Shown: positions 1 to 10,715 of the stretch, piece by piece | Numbering within the stretch: the first letter of the stretch is position 1 | How the letters are laid out: every line of letters starts with the position of its first letter | Assembly: GCF_964340395.1 (NCBI RefSeq) | Contig: NC_135570.1 | Span: 1,016,001-1,045,000 of the forward strand | Length of the DNA: 29,000 bases | Direction: 5' to 3' | Source of the DNA: Glandiceps talaboti | Taxonomy: Eukaryota > Hemichordata > Enteropneusta > Spengelidae | Made by a program: the position numbers and the translations under genes | The notes under the pieces: model-generated | Told to the model about the DNA's origin: nothing | Databases searched by the model: none | Seen by the model: the letters and a program-made list of their open reading frames with translations, nothing else

Positions 1-141
1 ATTTCACTTTATATTACAATGTACATGACATGTTATTATTTTAATTGTAATCATTATAATATTAATCAGATATTTTGATTGACATTTTTCACATTGAAAG
101 TCCAAAAGAATGTATGGGGTCACTTGTAAATTGTCAATTGC

Positions 142-455
142 GTAATTCGCTCATTTATGTTAAGTATTATTCATATTAACGGTTTAGTTTACATAATTGG
201 CTGATTTATTAATTGAATATTCATATTCAATCAGTTGATTTACATAATTGACTGATTTATTAATTGAATATTCATATTCAATCAGTCGATTTACATAATT
301 GACTGATTTATTAATTGAATATTCATATTCAATCAGTTGATTTACATAATTGACTGATTTATTAATTGAATATTCATATTCATTCAGTTGATTTACATAA
401 TTGACTGATTTATATAATTTGCTCCTCATGTTCAGTTAACTAATTTACATTATTA
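142..455. repeat. 51-bp AT-rich minisatellite, four good copies with degenerate flanking copies
   Basis: Four full 51-bp units start at 190, 241, 292 and 343, and a partial unit starts at 394. A weaker, diverged copy lies on each side (about 142-189 and 420-455). The central units differ at only a few positions. Each unit holds TTGAATAT and ATATTCAA separated by two bases (264-271 and 274-281 in the second unit), flanked by ACTGAT and ATCAGT, so each can fold into a hairpin. Because 51 is divisible by three, a minus-strand frame stays open for 81 codons; it is a by-product of the repeat, not a gene. Confidence 0.95.
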
Positions 456-1253
456 GCTATACATTGTCGTTAGTTTCACTATATAGTCATTTAGATATCT
501 AGTATTACTCAGAACCTAATTGTTACAGAGACAATCATAAAATCTATGAACACCTCGGAAACTGTAACTCCCGTATTTTTAAATTTAATTGCCTAACTAA
601 CCATATATGTTCAGTTTTTTCTCGTAATTGTTGCTTTGTTCTACATGTAGTTCAGTCGACCGTTCCTCGGTCTTACAAGATACAAGACAACTTTATTATC
701 TCATGTAGAGAAATTACGGTGATGTGGATCCATACATTAAACATTTATTAAAATAAAGATACAATAAATACAAAATAAAATGTACACACTGTTTATGTCT
801 TTAAAATGAAATATGATCTTTGACCTCTCTAGGTCAGATAAAATGATAAAAACAAAGCAACACAGAGCAGATATCTTTAAAATGCAATAATTTAGTTTGG
901 TTTAAAAGTCTTATTGAAGTGGGCACAAAACTTGATTTGGTTCTGACTGTTCTGAATTTTGGGACACGAAATCTTAATTAGTGTTCAAATAATGTTTGGT
1001 CCATACCCCCAAAATTCCAATTGTAAACAACAGTGGCGATGATTGGCAAATAAATATGGTGCAAGAAGCACTCACAATTCCTGACACTTTAACAATAATA
1101 ATTTTTAGTGACTTGTTGGCAAGGAAGATAAAAGAATGCTGACATTTCTGTCAGATTGGTCAAAATCAAAATATTTAGGAACATTAATTTTGAGGAAGTG
1201 TTGTTGAGTAAAGAATTTATGGAGTCAGTCTACTTTAGAACTATCAATTTATC
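456..1253. other. Unique AT-rich sequence, no gene seen
   Basis: No reading frame over 60 codons and no tandem structure. Positions 657-735 mix short GC-richer words with a run like the 3' tail of a short retroelement, but nothing I can name. Confidence 0.6.
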
Positions 1254-1254
1254 C

Positions 1255-1312
<58 letters not shown>
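1254..1312. repeat. (AAC)n trinucleotide microsatellite
   Basis: About 19 uninterrupted AAC units. No flanking A-tail or target-site duplication is evident. Confidence 0.97.
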
Positions 1313-4300
1313 CAAAGTATATAGGGTTGTTTTGAATATTTCATATTATTCCTGGTTTGATTTTATAGAAAGTATGATAAATAAGTCAGTGCGATTTAGG
1401 TTTTAGTCTAGAATATTGACTATGATTACTGGTATGAAACCATAGCCTCATAGGTCAGACTCGATCTCATCACCAGTGTGGAGTGCTCTCAACTCGGACT
1501 CCTCTTTGATTACTATGCAAGGCAGAATAGAGGCAACAACCATGCACGACACAGTGAATCAGCAATCAAGGTTCTACTCTGATGCATATCAAATTAGTGT
1601 TAACTCCCAAAATTACTCGCAAATTTCCTTTCCAAATTTAATTTAATATCGAGTCACAGAATCCTTGCCCTAATCCAATTTTGATTAATATTCTTCAATC
1701 ATTTCATTTTCCTCACTAATTCATTTACGTTACTCATCAAATCAAAGTGGCCAAATTGCCACGGCTTTTTTTACGGTAACTGCGTGTGACTGGTGACTTC
1801 GTATTGATACCTCCCGTTGTTTAGGAGTATATGGTGTACGTGTGGTCGATGAGGACACGACCGGCGTTAAATGTTCACAAGTTGATTTCCGATACTCCAC
1901 GAAGACAGAGAAGTGAATGCTGTATCTGGGCTAGCAACGTGCAGCATGAGCGTGTTTTCGGCCTGTTTAAGTTCATAAAATATCGACAGCAAGTTAAAGC
2001 TTTGTTTTCAGTTGTTTGTCCTCAATAGGCACAGTGTCATACACTCATATAATGATTCACTCTTAAAAATCGACAGGACAGTATACGTTTCACACGATAA
2101 ATGATGTAAAACCAAGACTGTCACATGATACGCGGACTATTCTCAATTACAACAATGTAGTTAACGGAGAATATATGATAAACCCTTTACCCGACAGTTT
2201 TTGCTCCTGGAGTTTTCCCGATGTCAATAAAAACATGGGGTTGGAAAAGGTTATACACTCGAAATGCTGTTGTATTTCTCCATCAATATGTGGTATAAAT
2301 TAATACTCCGGATCGTCGACGGCATGAATTGGGAATTAGATATTTGAGAACAGAATTTTAAGATCAACATCTCTGCTTTTACTTGATAACGAATAACTTC
2401 AAAAACCTGGGGCCAAGGTATGTCTTGACAAATTTACTATTCCAAAGTGATATTATCTACTGCGAAAGAAGCTTGTAACATCCCTTATCCTTCTGAAATT
2501 ACATTTATCATCATAGTCTGGTCGCTGTGACAAATTATTGTAATAAAAATTGGATTACTGGAAACCAAATTATATTAAGGGGTTGCAGTGCACGGTCTCC
2601 TACGAACTGTTCATTTGTGTTGTGTGTACACCACGTATTTCTTGCCATGAACCGTGCAGTAAACGTCTAACCAGGTAATTATTTAGGGTAATTTTAAACA
2701 AACAATCCAATAGAAAAAACAAAATATTTGAACAAAAACAAGTATTAGACCACAATCAGAGTGTTTGGTCCATTGAATTAACCAATTTAAGAACGTGTAC
2801 ACACACATTAATTACGAACTAGAGTCGAAAAGAAAGTTAATACACGATAGTAAGATGCATTTATTGAAAACAGAAATCTGACAAAGCGTAATGTAATACA
2901 ACAGATACAGCCAAAATCTGCATGATTTTCTTTTCAAAACCCAAACAACACTTCTTCAACTTCGAAACATTTTTTATTTTTTTTATTCGACTAGCGCTCT
3001 TTAGGTGTATGAAAGGCCACCGTGTTAAAATCAGAATAAATCGTTACAGCACTCACATTTCAAACCAATTAACTGATGGGTTTCGCTTCACCTTGGCTTT
3101 GAAATTTCACTACGTAAACACACTTTTATATTTTCAGACCAAAATTCGTTAAACGTAGTTACATATAATATATACTTACATAAGGAAGATGCTCCTGAGT
3201 TGATTTGTGTATTGCAATACGGATACGTCGGCGGCAAGGAATAGTGATAACAAAACATTCTGCTAACAAGAAGACTTGTTTGAAAATGAAGAATTCCCAA
3301 CACTTTTCGCTGGAGTAAAAAGGCTTTCAACCGTTCGGAAACAAATTGACGGCGTGGCAGCTATACGCTTATACGAGTGAACAATTCATGCACTACGTTC
3401 AGTAATGACGGAATAACGTTAGAGACCTTCTTAATTCCCATGATTCATTGCAGTGGGCGTCCTTCTGTTGTCACGGTGATCATCGCGCTAATTAGGACAA
3501 AGAATTGATGACAAATACAGAAATAAGAAATAAGAAGAATGTACTTTTCCAAGAGTTTTTCTTTTTAAAAAGAGTATCTGACGTAGTTGGGCGATATTAA
3601 CGGTGACGTGACGTTATGGAGTGAGAACTCGACGACAGTGCAGCGTCAAAGTCATTTTCCTGTATGGCCGATCGGATGTCGTGCCCCATTACGTACTGCA
3701 CATATCTCTGATAGTATTATCTCATATAACCTATTATTTTACAATGAGTCAGAATTTTCTGTTGGCTTCATAGTTTCTTGACCAAATTAAAGACGAATAT
3801 TTAGTATTTTTGTAAATTGTATTCAAGTCAGATCAAACCTATTGGCGGGTAAATAGTTGACGATATGTAGTAAATTGTAAAACTGTGCAAGCTCAAGTAG
3901 AAGACGAATTGTCTATTCTAGGCTTAACTGACGTTTGTACCGTTCGATTAATCTGAAAATTTTCAACTGATACCACTACAACATACAGATTAACAAGTTG
4001 TCAAATATTCATGTAGATCTCATGTAGGGCTCCCTTTCATCAGAGTTGTTGAAAAATTGATAAAATCATAAAATTAGAGAACACTAAAAAAACGACAGAT
4101 GGGGTTTCAGAAATGATGGATTAACAAATTGACCTTTTTTCAGTATCAGTTCACCGCAGTCTATCTTATAATTACTAGCATTACTTCAATTCTTCGACTG
4201 ATCCTAGTTTTAAGCATGTTAGTAATACAGCTGATGGCATTTTATCGGATTACCGTCCGCACTACACCAATGTGGAGGCTGATTTCTACTGATATAGTGC

Positions 4301-4886
4301 TACTTCATCAGATAATGACGCGTTTTTGTCAACATCCTTTATGCAAACCTATATCCCTCAAAATAGGGCCCTTTTGAACGGCAACGTTTTAAAAGTCGTT
4401 TCCGCCTGGCACTGTCGTGTCGGATTCTGACTTCTGTCCAGGTTAATATCTAAGAAAACTTTATCAAGTCACCTTCATTATGGACCCGTCAGCCTGATAA
4501 TGATACGTTTTGTTCAACGTCTGTAATACGCAGTTATCCGTCAAATTTATAGTGTATTTTTTATCATTTGGCGCCAAACAAAAAAACCCACAAAAACAGT
4601 TGTTGAATTTCTTCTTTGATTCAGCAGTATATTTTGCAGGATTCGAATTAAATCCTAATTCTACTACATACATATATAGACCATAATTTCTGTTTCAACT
4701 GTGAATATGTATGTCAATGGTTAATTTCATTGGTAAATATTTGTTTCTGTTCACAAATGAAATTATTGACACATTCACGGGTGTCATCTTTAAAGTCAGA
4801 TTTCTATAGATACGTCTAGGCTGATGTAATGTCTGATATAAAATTGGTAGTCGATATAAAGTGTTATTATCCGCACATAAAAGTAA

Positions 4887-4890
<4 letters not shown>
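1313..4890. other. Unique AT-rich sequence with only short unrecognised frames
   Basis: Frames of 60 to 82 codons occur at 1831-2028 (+), 2922-3152 (+), 3088-3330 (-), 3587-3781 (+), 4129-4377 (+) and 4464-4673 (-). None shows a motif I recognise, and none continues into a neighbouring frame as exons of one gene should. The frame at 4129-4377 is hydrophobic at its start, as expected of AT-rich chance translation. A more GC-balanced patch at about 1440-1590 could be a decayed repeat or an exon, but no reading frame backs this. Confidence 0.55.
2589..2658. repeat. Short inverted repeat with 8-bp perfect arms
   Basis: TGCACGGT at 2589-2596 is the exact reverse complement of ACCGTGCA at 2651-2658, 54 bases away. 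The next few bases inward also pair imperfectly (GTTCAT against ATGAAC), so a bulged stem can form. It is too short to be called transposon termini. Confidence 0.5.

Positions 4891-4914
<24 letters not shown>
4891..4914. repeat. (GT)n dinucleotide microsatellite
   Basis: Twelve uninterrupted GT units. Confidence 0.95.
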
Positions 4915-4917
<3 letters not shown>

Positions 4918-5149
4918 TCTACAAACTCGACATCTTGTATTTAAGGCCTAATATAAAAATTGCGTGGTTCCAATTACGCTCAATTTTAGAATAGGTGGGG
5001 TAGCTTGATTTTTTATTTTAATCTATTACATTTTTTTTCATGTGTGAGTGTCTAGTTCAGTTAGTTATGTTTTCCGTTGTTTTCCAAATGGTCTCTGTGT
5101 TATTGGTTTCTTCTCATCAGATGTACAGCCATTACAGATTGAAAGAACA

Positions 5150-5310
5150 GTTTCATATTGTCATTTGATGTCAGTTTCCGCATCCACTATTTCTGGCGAG
5201 TCTTCACAATTTTCGCGATTTTATAATTTTTTTTCTCGAGGATCGTCAGTGAAAACTAGGTGGAGTCGGGTAGCCGGAACCAAACCATTTTTTAGGCCTA
5301 AGTACTGTAC
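5150..5310 (+). repeat. Old dispersed repeat, copy 1 (partner on minus strand at 17785-17968)
   Basis: Several blocks here match, in the same order, the reverse complement of 17785-17968. They include a shared word spanning CAGTTTCCGCATCCACTATT (5171-5190), a following block with TCTTCACAATTTTCG, then TTTTTCTCGAG, ACTAGGTGG, TCGGGTA and GGAACCAAAC. The copies differ by substitutions, and copy 2 carries extra bases between CTCGAG and the TCAGT block, so this is an old pair. Order is conserved over about 160 bp, which rules out coincidence. I see no terminal inverted repeats, coding domain or tRNA-like promoter, so the class is unknown. The 97-codon frame crossing it (5048-5341) has no recognisable product. 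Confidence 0.85.
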
Positions 5311-5507
5311 AATAAAAAAAAACTTTCCACACACTTCTTAGAGTTTTGCAATTTGTTGAGTTACAAACATGAAAATGTTTTTCCACATTATTTTTTGAAG
5401 TGTGAAAACATAGCAAAGTTGTTTTGTCAAATAGAAATCCAAAATAGATACCCTGTTGTCATCCACACGTTCACTTTAAAAATTAATGTCTGAACTAGAC
5501 GTACCTG

Positions 5508-5552
5508 TGACGTATTCCAGACCGGAACTGACGTATTCTAGACCGAGACTGA
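5508..5552. repeat. 21-bp tandem duplication containing TGACGT
   Basis: Units at 5508-5528 and 5529-5549 share TGACGTATTC and AGACCG and differ at a few positions; the start of a third unit follows. Each unit carries TGACGT, a CRE half-site, but two copies alone do not show regulation. Confidence 0.8.
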
Positions 5553-5568
5553 CATACATGGTTGGCAT

Positions 5569-5594
5569 GTTTGTTTGTTTGTTTTTGTTTTAAT
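5569..5594. repeat. (GTTT)n short imperfect microsatellite
   Basis: Several GTTT units ending in a T-rich tail. Confidence 0.8.
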
Positions 5595-5989
5595 TAGGAT
5601 ATACTGTTCGTTATGATTCACAGTCACGTGGTTAAAAAAGACAAAATTAGTTCAGGACATCATCGATTTGTATATAAAACTATTATTATGAATTCCTTTT
5701 ACTGTGATTTATTCATAATAGTTGGTAGCTCTCGTTGCAAGTTTCGTTAATCATACATTTTTGGCAAAAAAATTATACAAAAATCATAATAGAAGACGTT
5801 TACTCTTCAAAATAACCAAAATAAATTATGTAGAACAACCAAACGTTCTGTAAGCTTAGATAAACTGAAGAAAAAAAACAATGTTTGATTTGAATTACAT
5901 GTAAAACTAACAGTATAGATAGACTATGACATTATACTGGTATCAGGTGATAAACGTAATATGTCAAAGGTCAAACCTAGTCACGTAAA
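5595..5989. other. Unique AT-rich sequence, no gene seen
   Basis: No frame over 60 codons. TCACGTG, a canonical E-box, occurs within 5620-5635 but has no promoter context. Confidence 0.55.
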
Positions 5990-6258
5990 GAGGAACGTAA
6001 ACATGATAAGGACACACCCGTAAATGGAAGAATGCAAAAATGAATGCGTGCATGAATGAATGAATGGACGAATGAATGAATGGATGAATGGACGAATGAA
6101 TGAATGGAGGGGGACGAATGAATGGATGGATTAATGACAGCGAGCGAGTGAGTGAGTGAGATAGTGAGTGAGTGAAGGAAGGAAGGAATGAATGAATGAA
6201 TACATAAATGAATGCATAAATAAATAAATAATGAATGAATGAATGAATGGATGGATAA
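5990..6258. repeat. (TGAA)n imperfect tetranucleotide array with (GAGT) and (GAAG) segments
   Basis: Most of the stretch is TGAA/TGGA-type units, broken by a GAGTGAGT patch near 6140-6175 and a GGAA patch near 6175-6188. The 99-codon minus-strand frame here is a histidine/serine/isoleucine translation of the repeat. Confidence 0.9.
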
Positions 6259-6290
6259 CTCAATAACTATTATAGGGATATTCCTTTGAA

Positions 6291-6293
<3 letters not shown>

Positions 6294-6350
<57 letters not shown>

Positions 6351-6398
6351 CCCTGCTTGTTTGTTTGTCTGCTTGCTTGCTTGTGTGTGTGTGTGTGT
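6294..6398. repeat. Compound (TG)n-(TGCT)n-(TG)n microsatellite
   Basis: About 27 TG units (6294-6348), then TGTT/TGCT tetranucleotides (6355-6383), then a second short TG run to 6398. Frames reading as poly-Cys-Val here are repeat artefacts. Confidence 0.95.
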
Positions 6399-6644
6399 TT
6401 TGCTTTCGTTTTGGTCTGTTATTTCAAGTTTTTTTGGGTTTTTTTTGGTTATTTTTTATATCATATTACTGTATATGTTTTCCTTGGGCCTCGAACTCGA
6501 CTAGTTTGAACAAACTACTTTTGTGGTCCAGCCAGAAGTTCAAGTTATTCTGTTATATATACTTTTCCTAATTGGTGATGTGATTACTTGATTATTTCAT
6601 TTTCCTCACTTGATATGTAAAAATATTTCAACCTCTGGCAAATA

Positions 6645-6648
<4 letters not shown>
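6399..6648. other. Short unique T-rich sequence
   Basis: T-rich spacer between microsatellites with no feature seen. Confidence 0.5.

Positions 6649-6737
<89 letters not shown>
6649..6737. repeat. (AT)n dinucleotide microsatellite, 89 bp, uninterrupted
   Basis: A pure AT run. It is self-complementary and can extrude a cruciform, so its assembled length may be unreliable. Confidence 0.97.
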
Positions 6738-6738
<1 letters not shown>

Positions 6739-7849
6739 CGTAAGTAAGTCTTTTCTCATGACAAGCCAAACTTGATTCTAAACCGATTAACATTAAAGTT
6801 ATGTAAGTACGTTAACTTTTCTATGTGATACTAAATACAATTCTTGTCATAAATGACAAAAAAGAGCGACATAGAGATAAACAAGTTATGTAATACACAA
6901 AGTTCTTGTTCAACTAATATTTACATGGTCAGTCAATAGTACAATCCTCCTAGTAAAAATAATCCATATGGATGATGAATATTCACTTTTTCAAGATATA
7001 TGTTAACACTTCTTTTTTGTAATGGACGCTTTCCAGACCAGCTTCTCTTGTACCCGAAATGCTACCTGTTTGACTTGTTACGGTTTAACCACTCCATATA
7101 CACACGGGAGGAAGTTTAAATTAATTTTAAATATTGTCAAATGGCTGACATGTTCTAAATGTGTAGCCATATTATAGCCTCGTCAATCACATAAATGTCC
7201 CTCGGAGAAAAATGCGCATGCGCTTTAGATTATTGTAGTACTTTATAGGGTTAATAAAATTCAATGCTCCAATGGTCATTCTATATTTTGTGTGTAGGTG
7301 TATTCTGCACAAACAAGATTTCAAAACCGATTTCCATGGTAACTGCCTGTCAAAGTCCATAAATATTATAAAAACAAATAATACATGTGTAGTATTATGA
7401 TATAACTATGTCATATTGTACATATCTATGTATTTCAATTTTAGAGTTATCAACTTACTACGAACATTATATGCGTTTCTACAAATGTACTATTTGACCA
7501 TAAAATTGTTGAATTTTCAACCCTAATGTATCCATGAGATTAGACCAAAGGCTTTTGAATACAATGATTAAATATTAAATAGAGTTAGTGATATTACTAG
7601 TGGAAAATGATGAAATTGAATTAAGGATGTCGGAGTAAATAATTAATTTCTTAATTAGAATAGTTGAACTCTTGATTTTCCACATGAGTGTTTTCATTTC
7701 CTTTAATATTTCTATATCCATACTTTATTGAAATTTAATTATACATGATGCTATCTTTAATCGCCCGGAATTAGCTGGACCCTTCACATGAAGGAAATAG
7801 ATGGGTTTGCTATTTGATGCTTAGAGACGTTTGACCGCGGTATGTTAGT
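6738..7849. other. Unique AT-rich sequence with an isolated NRF1-like palindrome
   Basis: No frame over 60 codons on either strand. The only standout words are GCGCATGCGC (7214-7223) and ATTTCCATGGTAAC (7330-7343), treated separately. Confidence 0.55.
7214..7223. promoter_or_regulatory. GCGCATGCGC palindrome, NRF1-like binding site
   Basis: A perfect 10-bp palindrome matching the NRF1 core (TGCGCATGCGC with the preceding base), in otherwise AT-rich DNA. In animals this word is typical of CpG-rich promoters. There is no CpG island or reading frame next to it, so function is unproven. Confidence 0.35.
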
Positions 7850-8200
7850 TTTATGGTACATGTATGTGTACTTACAAGTTCATTTCCAGCAAACTGTATA
7901 AACATTTGTAACTCTGTGTACGTACATGCAAGTTCATGTGAAACAAATTGTTCTAAACTCATCATATATATGTACATGCAAGTCCATTTCTTACAAACTG
8001 TTCTGAGTCAGTATATGTACATGCAAGTCCATTTTTTACGTTACCCCAGTATATGTACATTGAAATTCACTTCGAACTGTGATGTAACTCGATATATGTA
8101 CATGTACGTGGTCATACAAGTTCATTTCCAACGAATTGATGTACCGCAGTATTTGTAGACGGAAATCCATTTCCAATGATCTGTTGTAAGTTAGTCTATG
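7850..8200. repeat. Degenerate tandem array with a recurring TACATGCAAGTTCATTTC-like core
   Basis: Seven related cores have their AAGT or AAAT word at about 7875, 7929, 7979, 8024, 8063, 8118 and 8163, so spacing drifts between 39 and 55 bp. Most are preceded by TGTACAT/TGTACTT and followed by an AACTGT/AATTG word. This is an old minisatellite. The 101-codon plus-strand frame across it (7853-8158) repeats the same peptide phrases and is best explained by the array. Confidence 0.8.
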
Positions 8201-8436
8201 AATTGGTCATTTTTTCATTACGCAGATTACAACTGCAACGTTATAGTAATTAATTAATTAAAATTATAGTAATCAGAATTCAGTAAATGTTCAAACAACG
8301 AGATAAGTAATTCACAGTTTTAGACCAGACACTATATTTTAAAAGTTGTTGAATAAGAACGGGCGACTAAAATTATTAACAGTCTAAGATTTGTAGAGAA
8401 TTAATGTTTGATATTAAAATGAGTCATGTACTTTAT

Positions 8437-9085
8437 AATTCATTCCTTCATTCATTCGTTCGTTCGTTCATTCATTCGTTCGTTCATTCATTCATTCATT
8501 CATTCATTCATTCATTCATTCATTCAGTCAGTCAGTCAGTCAGTCAGTCAGTCAGTCAGTCAGTCAGTCAGTCAGCCAGCCAGCCAGTCATTCATTCATT
8601 CAGTCAGTCAGTCAGTCAGTCAGTCAGTCAGTCAGTCAGTCAGAAAGTCAGTCAGTCAGTCAGTCAGTCAGTCAGAGTCAGTCAGTCAGTCAGAGTCAGT
8701 CAGTCAGTCAGTCAGTCAGTCAGTCAGTCAGTCAGTCAGCCAGCCAGTCAGTCAGTCAGTCAGCCAGCCAGCCAGCCTGAGTCAGTCAGTCAGTCAGTCA
8801 GTCAGTCAGTCAGTCAGTCAGTCAGTCAGTCAGTCAGTCAGTCAGTCAGTCAGTCAGTCAGCCAGTCAGTCAGTCAGTCAGTCAGTCAGTCAGTCATTCA
8901 TTCATTAATTCAGTCAGTCAGTCAGTCAGTCAGTCAGTCAGTCAGTCAGTCAGTCAGTCATGAGTCAGTCAGTCAGTCAGTCAGTCAGCCAGTCAGTCAG
9001 TCACAGTTACTCAGTCTGAGTCAGTCAGCCTGACTCAGTCAGTCAGTCAGTCAGTCAGTCAGTCAGTCAGTCAGTCAGTCAGTCT
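8437..9085. repeat. Tetranucleotide array: (TTCA)n then (GTCA)n, about 650 bp
   Basis: The left end is TTCA with CGTT interruptions (8437-8524). From 8525 it is GTCA, with short GCCA patches (8575-8588, 8740-8776), a TTCA patch (8589-8600 and again near 8894-8910) and a few one-base shifts. The shifts create TGAGTCA or TGACTCA, the AP-1 word, at 8778, 8961, 9017 and 9031. Long Val-Ser-Gln-Ser frames (209 and 160 codons) are translations of the repeat and overlap each other out of phase, so they are not genes. Confidence 0.97.
9016..9038. repeat. Hairpin at the end of the (GTCA)n array, 9-bp arms
   Basis: CTGAGTCAG (9016-9024) pairs perfectly with CTGACTCAG (9030-9038) around a five-base loop. 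Both arms contain an AP-1 word. Confidence 0.7.
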
Positions 9086-9163
9086 GTTCTTATATAGAGG
9101 GCATATAAGAACAAATAAATACCCCCCCCCCCCCTATTTATTTGAGTTTTCTGAAGGGGGGGG
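9086..9163. repeat. Two adjacent hairpins with a C13 loop, followed by a G8 run
   Basis: GTTCTTATAT (9086-9095) pairs with ATATAAGAAC (9103-9112) around a seven-base loop. The very next base begins AAATAAATA (9113-9121), which pairs with TATTTATTT (9135-9143) around a loop of thirteen C (9122-9134). Eight G follow at 9156-9163 and could pair with the C loop instead, giving two mutually exclusive folds. Abutting perfect hairpins are unlikely by chance, though their origin is unknown. Confidence 0.8.
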
Positions 9164-9951
9164 CGATTTTATTAAAAATATCAAGATGTAATTAATGAAA
9201 ACCACAAATCTGCCCGTTGGCTGCACCTGACTACCAGCTTCTACAGCTAATGTCAGTAGTGGGAATATATATGCATCTAAGTGGGCCCAATGAGAAACTT
9301 TCGCATATTTTACGACTCTTTACTCAAGCTTGTAATTGTGTTAGTAGTTAGTAGAATTAATTGGCCTTCGAGCTACGATATTCATTTAGTAAATTGATGT
9401 ATAAGTAGCATTGTACAAATTACGACTGTCTTCTCCTTTTTAGAGGATTTACTTCCTAGATCATCACCTTTTTCTTGTAGAGATAGCATGTAATTACATA
9501 ACATCATTGTCTCTTGCCTGATGTCAACATTTGTTTTTTTGACGGCATATGATAAATGAGCATTTTCTTTTAAAAGTCAAGGGCAATTGTAAAATGTGTA
9601 ATTGGTTAGTTAGGGTTCATTTGTTATTAACTGGAAAGAAGAAGGTGATTGTTACATGAATGAATTCGTGCGTGATATCATTGACAGTCGTATAACAGAG
9701 CAGGTTCTTACAGGGATGATATAAATCGACCTTGAGACTAACTTTTGATTTATAAGCTATGGTATGGGGTCTGTGGTGCCCTCCCCTACGTTACATGGTT
9801 CCTCCCATAGAGAACGTGGGGGACTGCGCATCGATTTGATGGGTATACTTTTGGACCAAAAATACTGAAGTGTTTTCCGCGGATCGAATGAAAAATTCAC
9901 GAATTGAACCCTACTTATGTCCTGTATCTTGAATAATGCCACATTGGAAAA
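9164..9951. other. Unique sequence, no gene seen
   Basis: A 77-codon minus-strand frame (9757-9990) overlaps a GC-richer patch (9760-9905) but matches nothing I recognise and runs into the next repeat array. Confidence 0.55.
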
Positions 9952-10475
9952 GGGTCTTACAGCACTGGGTCTGGTGTCATCACACCCCAACAGATATATC
10001 TGTTACAGCACTGGTCTAGTGTCATTCAATTCAGATATCACAGAATACACCCCAACAGGTCTGTTAAAGCACTGGTCTAGTAGTGTCATGCAGGATAGCA
10101 TAGAATACATCCCGACAGGTATGTTACAGCACAGGTCTAGTAGTGTCATGCAGGATAGCATAGAATACACCCCAACACGTCTGTTACAGCACTGGTCTAG
10201 TAGTGTCATTCAGGATATCACAGAATACACCCCAACACGTCTGTTACAGCACTGGTCTAGTAGTGTCATTCAGGATATCACAGAATACACCCCAACACGT
10301 CTGTTACAGCACAGGTCTAGTAGTGTCATGCAGGATAGCATAGAATACACCCCAATAGGTCTGTTACAGCACTGGTCTAGTAGTGTCATTCAGGATATCA
10401 CAGAATACACCCCAACACGTCTGTTACAGCACTGGTCTAGTAGTGTCATGCAGGATAGCATAGAATACACTCAGC
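9952..10475. repeat. 60-bp minisatellite, about eight good units plus degraded leading units
   Basis: From about 10020 the array has an exact 60-bp period. Units fall into two types: one reads CATGCAGGATAGCATAGAA, the other CATTCAGGATATCACAGAA at the same place, in the order B A A B B A B A. Units before 10020 are shorter and diverged. A 189-codon plus-strand frame (9917-10486) and a 68-codon minus-strand frame are both open because the unit is 20 codons without a stop. Nearly all differences between units would change the amino acid (Met/Ile, Ser/Ile, Ile/Thr, Trp/Arg, Arg/Gly), which argues against selection on a protein. Confidence 0.93.
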
Positions 10476-10656
10476 GTGGCGTTTGATTTGTGAATTTGTC
10501 ATTCTAAAATGAGATTGAAATATTTATCACTGGCGATCTCATCAATATGGCTTTGCAGGGTTTTTTTTCAAACACCGTGTATAAAATATTTGTGTAGTCT
10601 CCAATTTTGTCAATGGGAGGAATGATGGAAGATGTGACGAAAGCACTGTAGACCCC

Positions 10657-10715
10657 GTAGTAGTGTATAAATCGCGAACAAAGGTAAAAACGGTAGTGGC
10701 GTATAAATCGCGAGC
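10657..10715. repeat. 36-bp tandem duplication with TATAAATCGCGA in each copy
   Basis: GTAGT(A/G)G(T/C)GTATAAATCGCGA occurs at 10657 and again at 10693. Each copy contains the TCGCGA palindrome directly after a TATAAA-like word. Only two copies are present. Confidence 0.75.

Noticed and set aside
8404-9033. 209- and 160-codon Ser/Gln/Val-rich frames
   Set aside because: Translation of (TTCA)/(GTCA) tetranucleotides in two overlapping phases.
9917-10486. 189-codon repeat protein with 20-residue units
   Set aside because: The frame is open because the DNA unit is 60 bp with no stop; the differences between units are nearly all amino-acid-changing and the opposite strand is also partly open.
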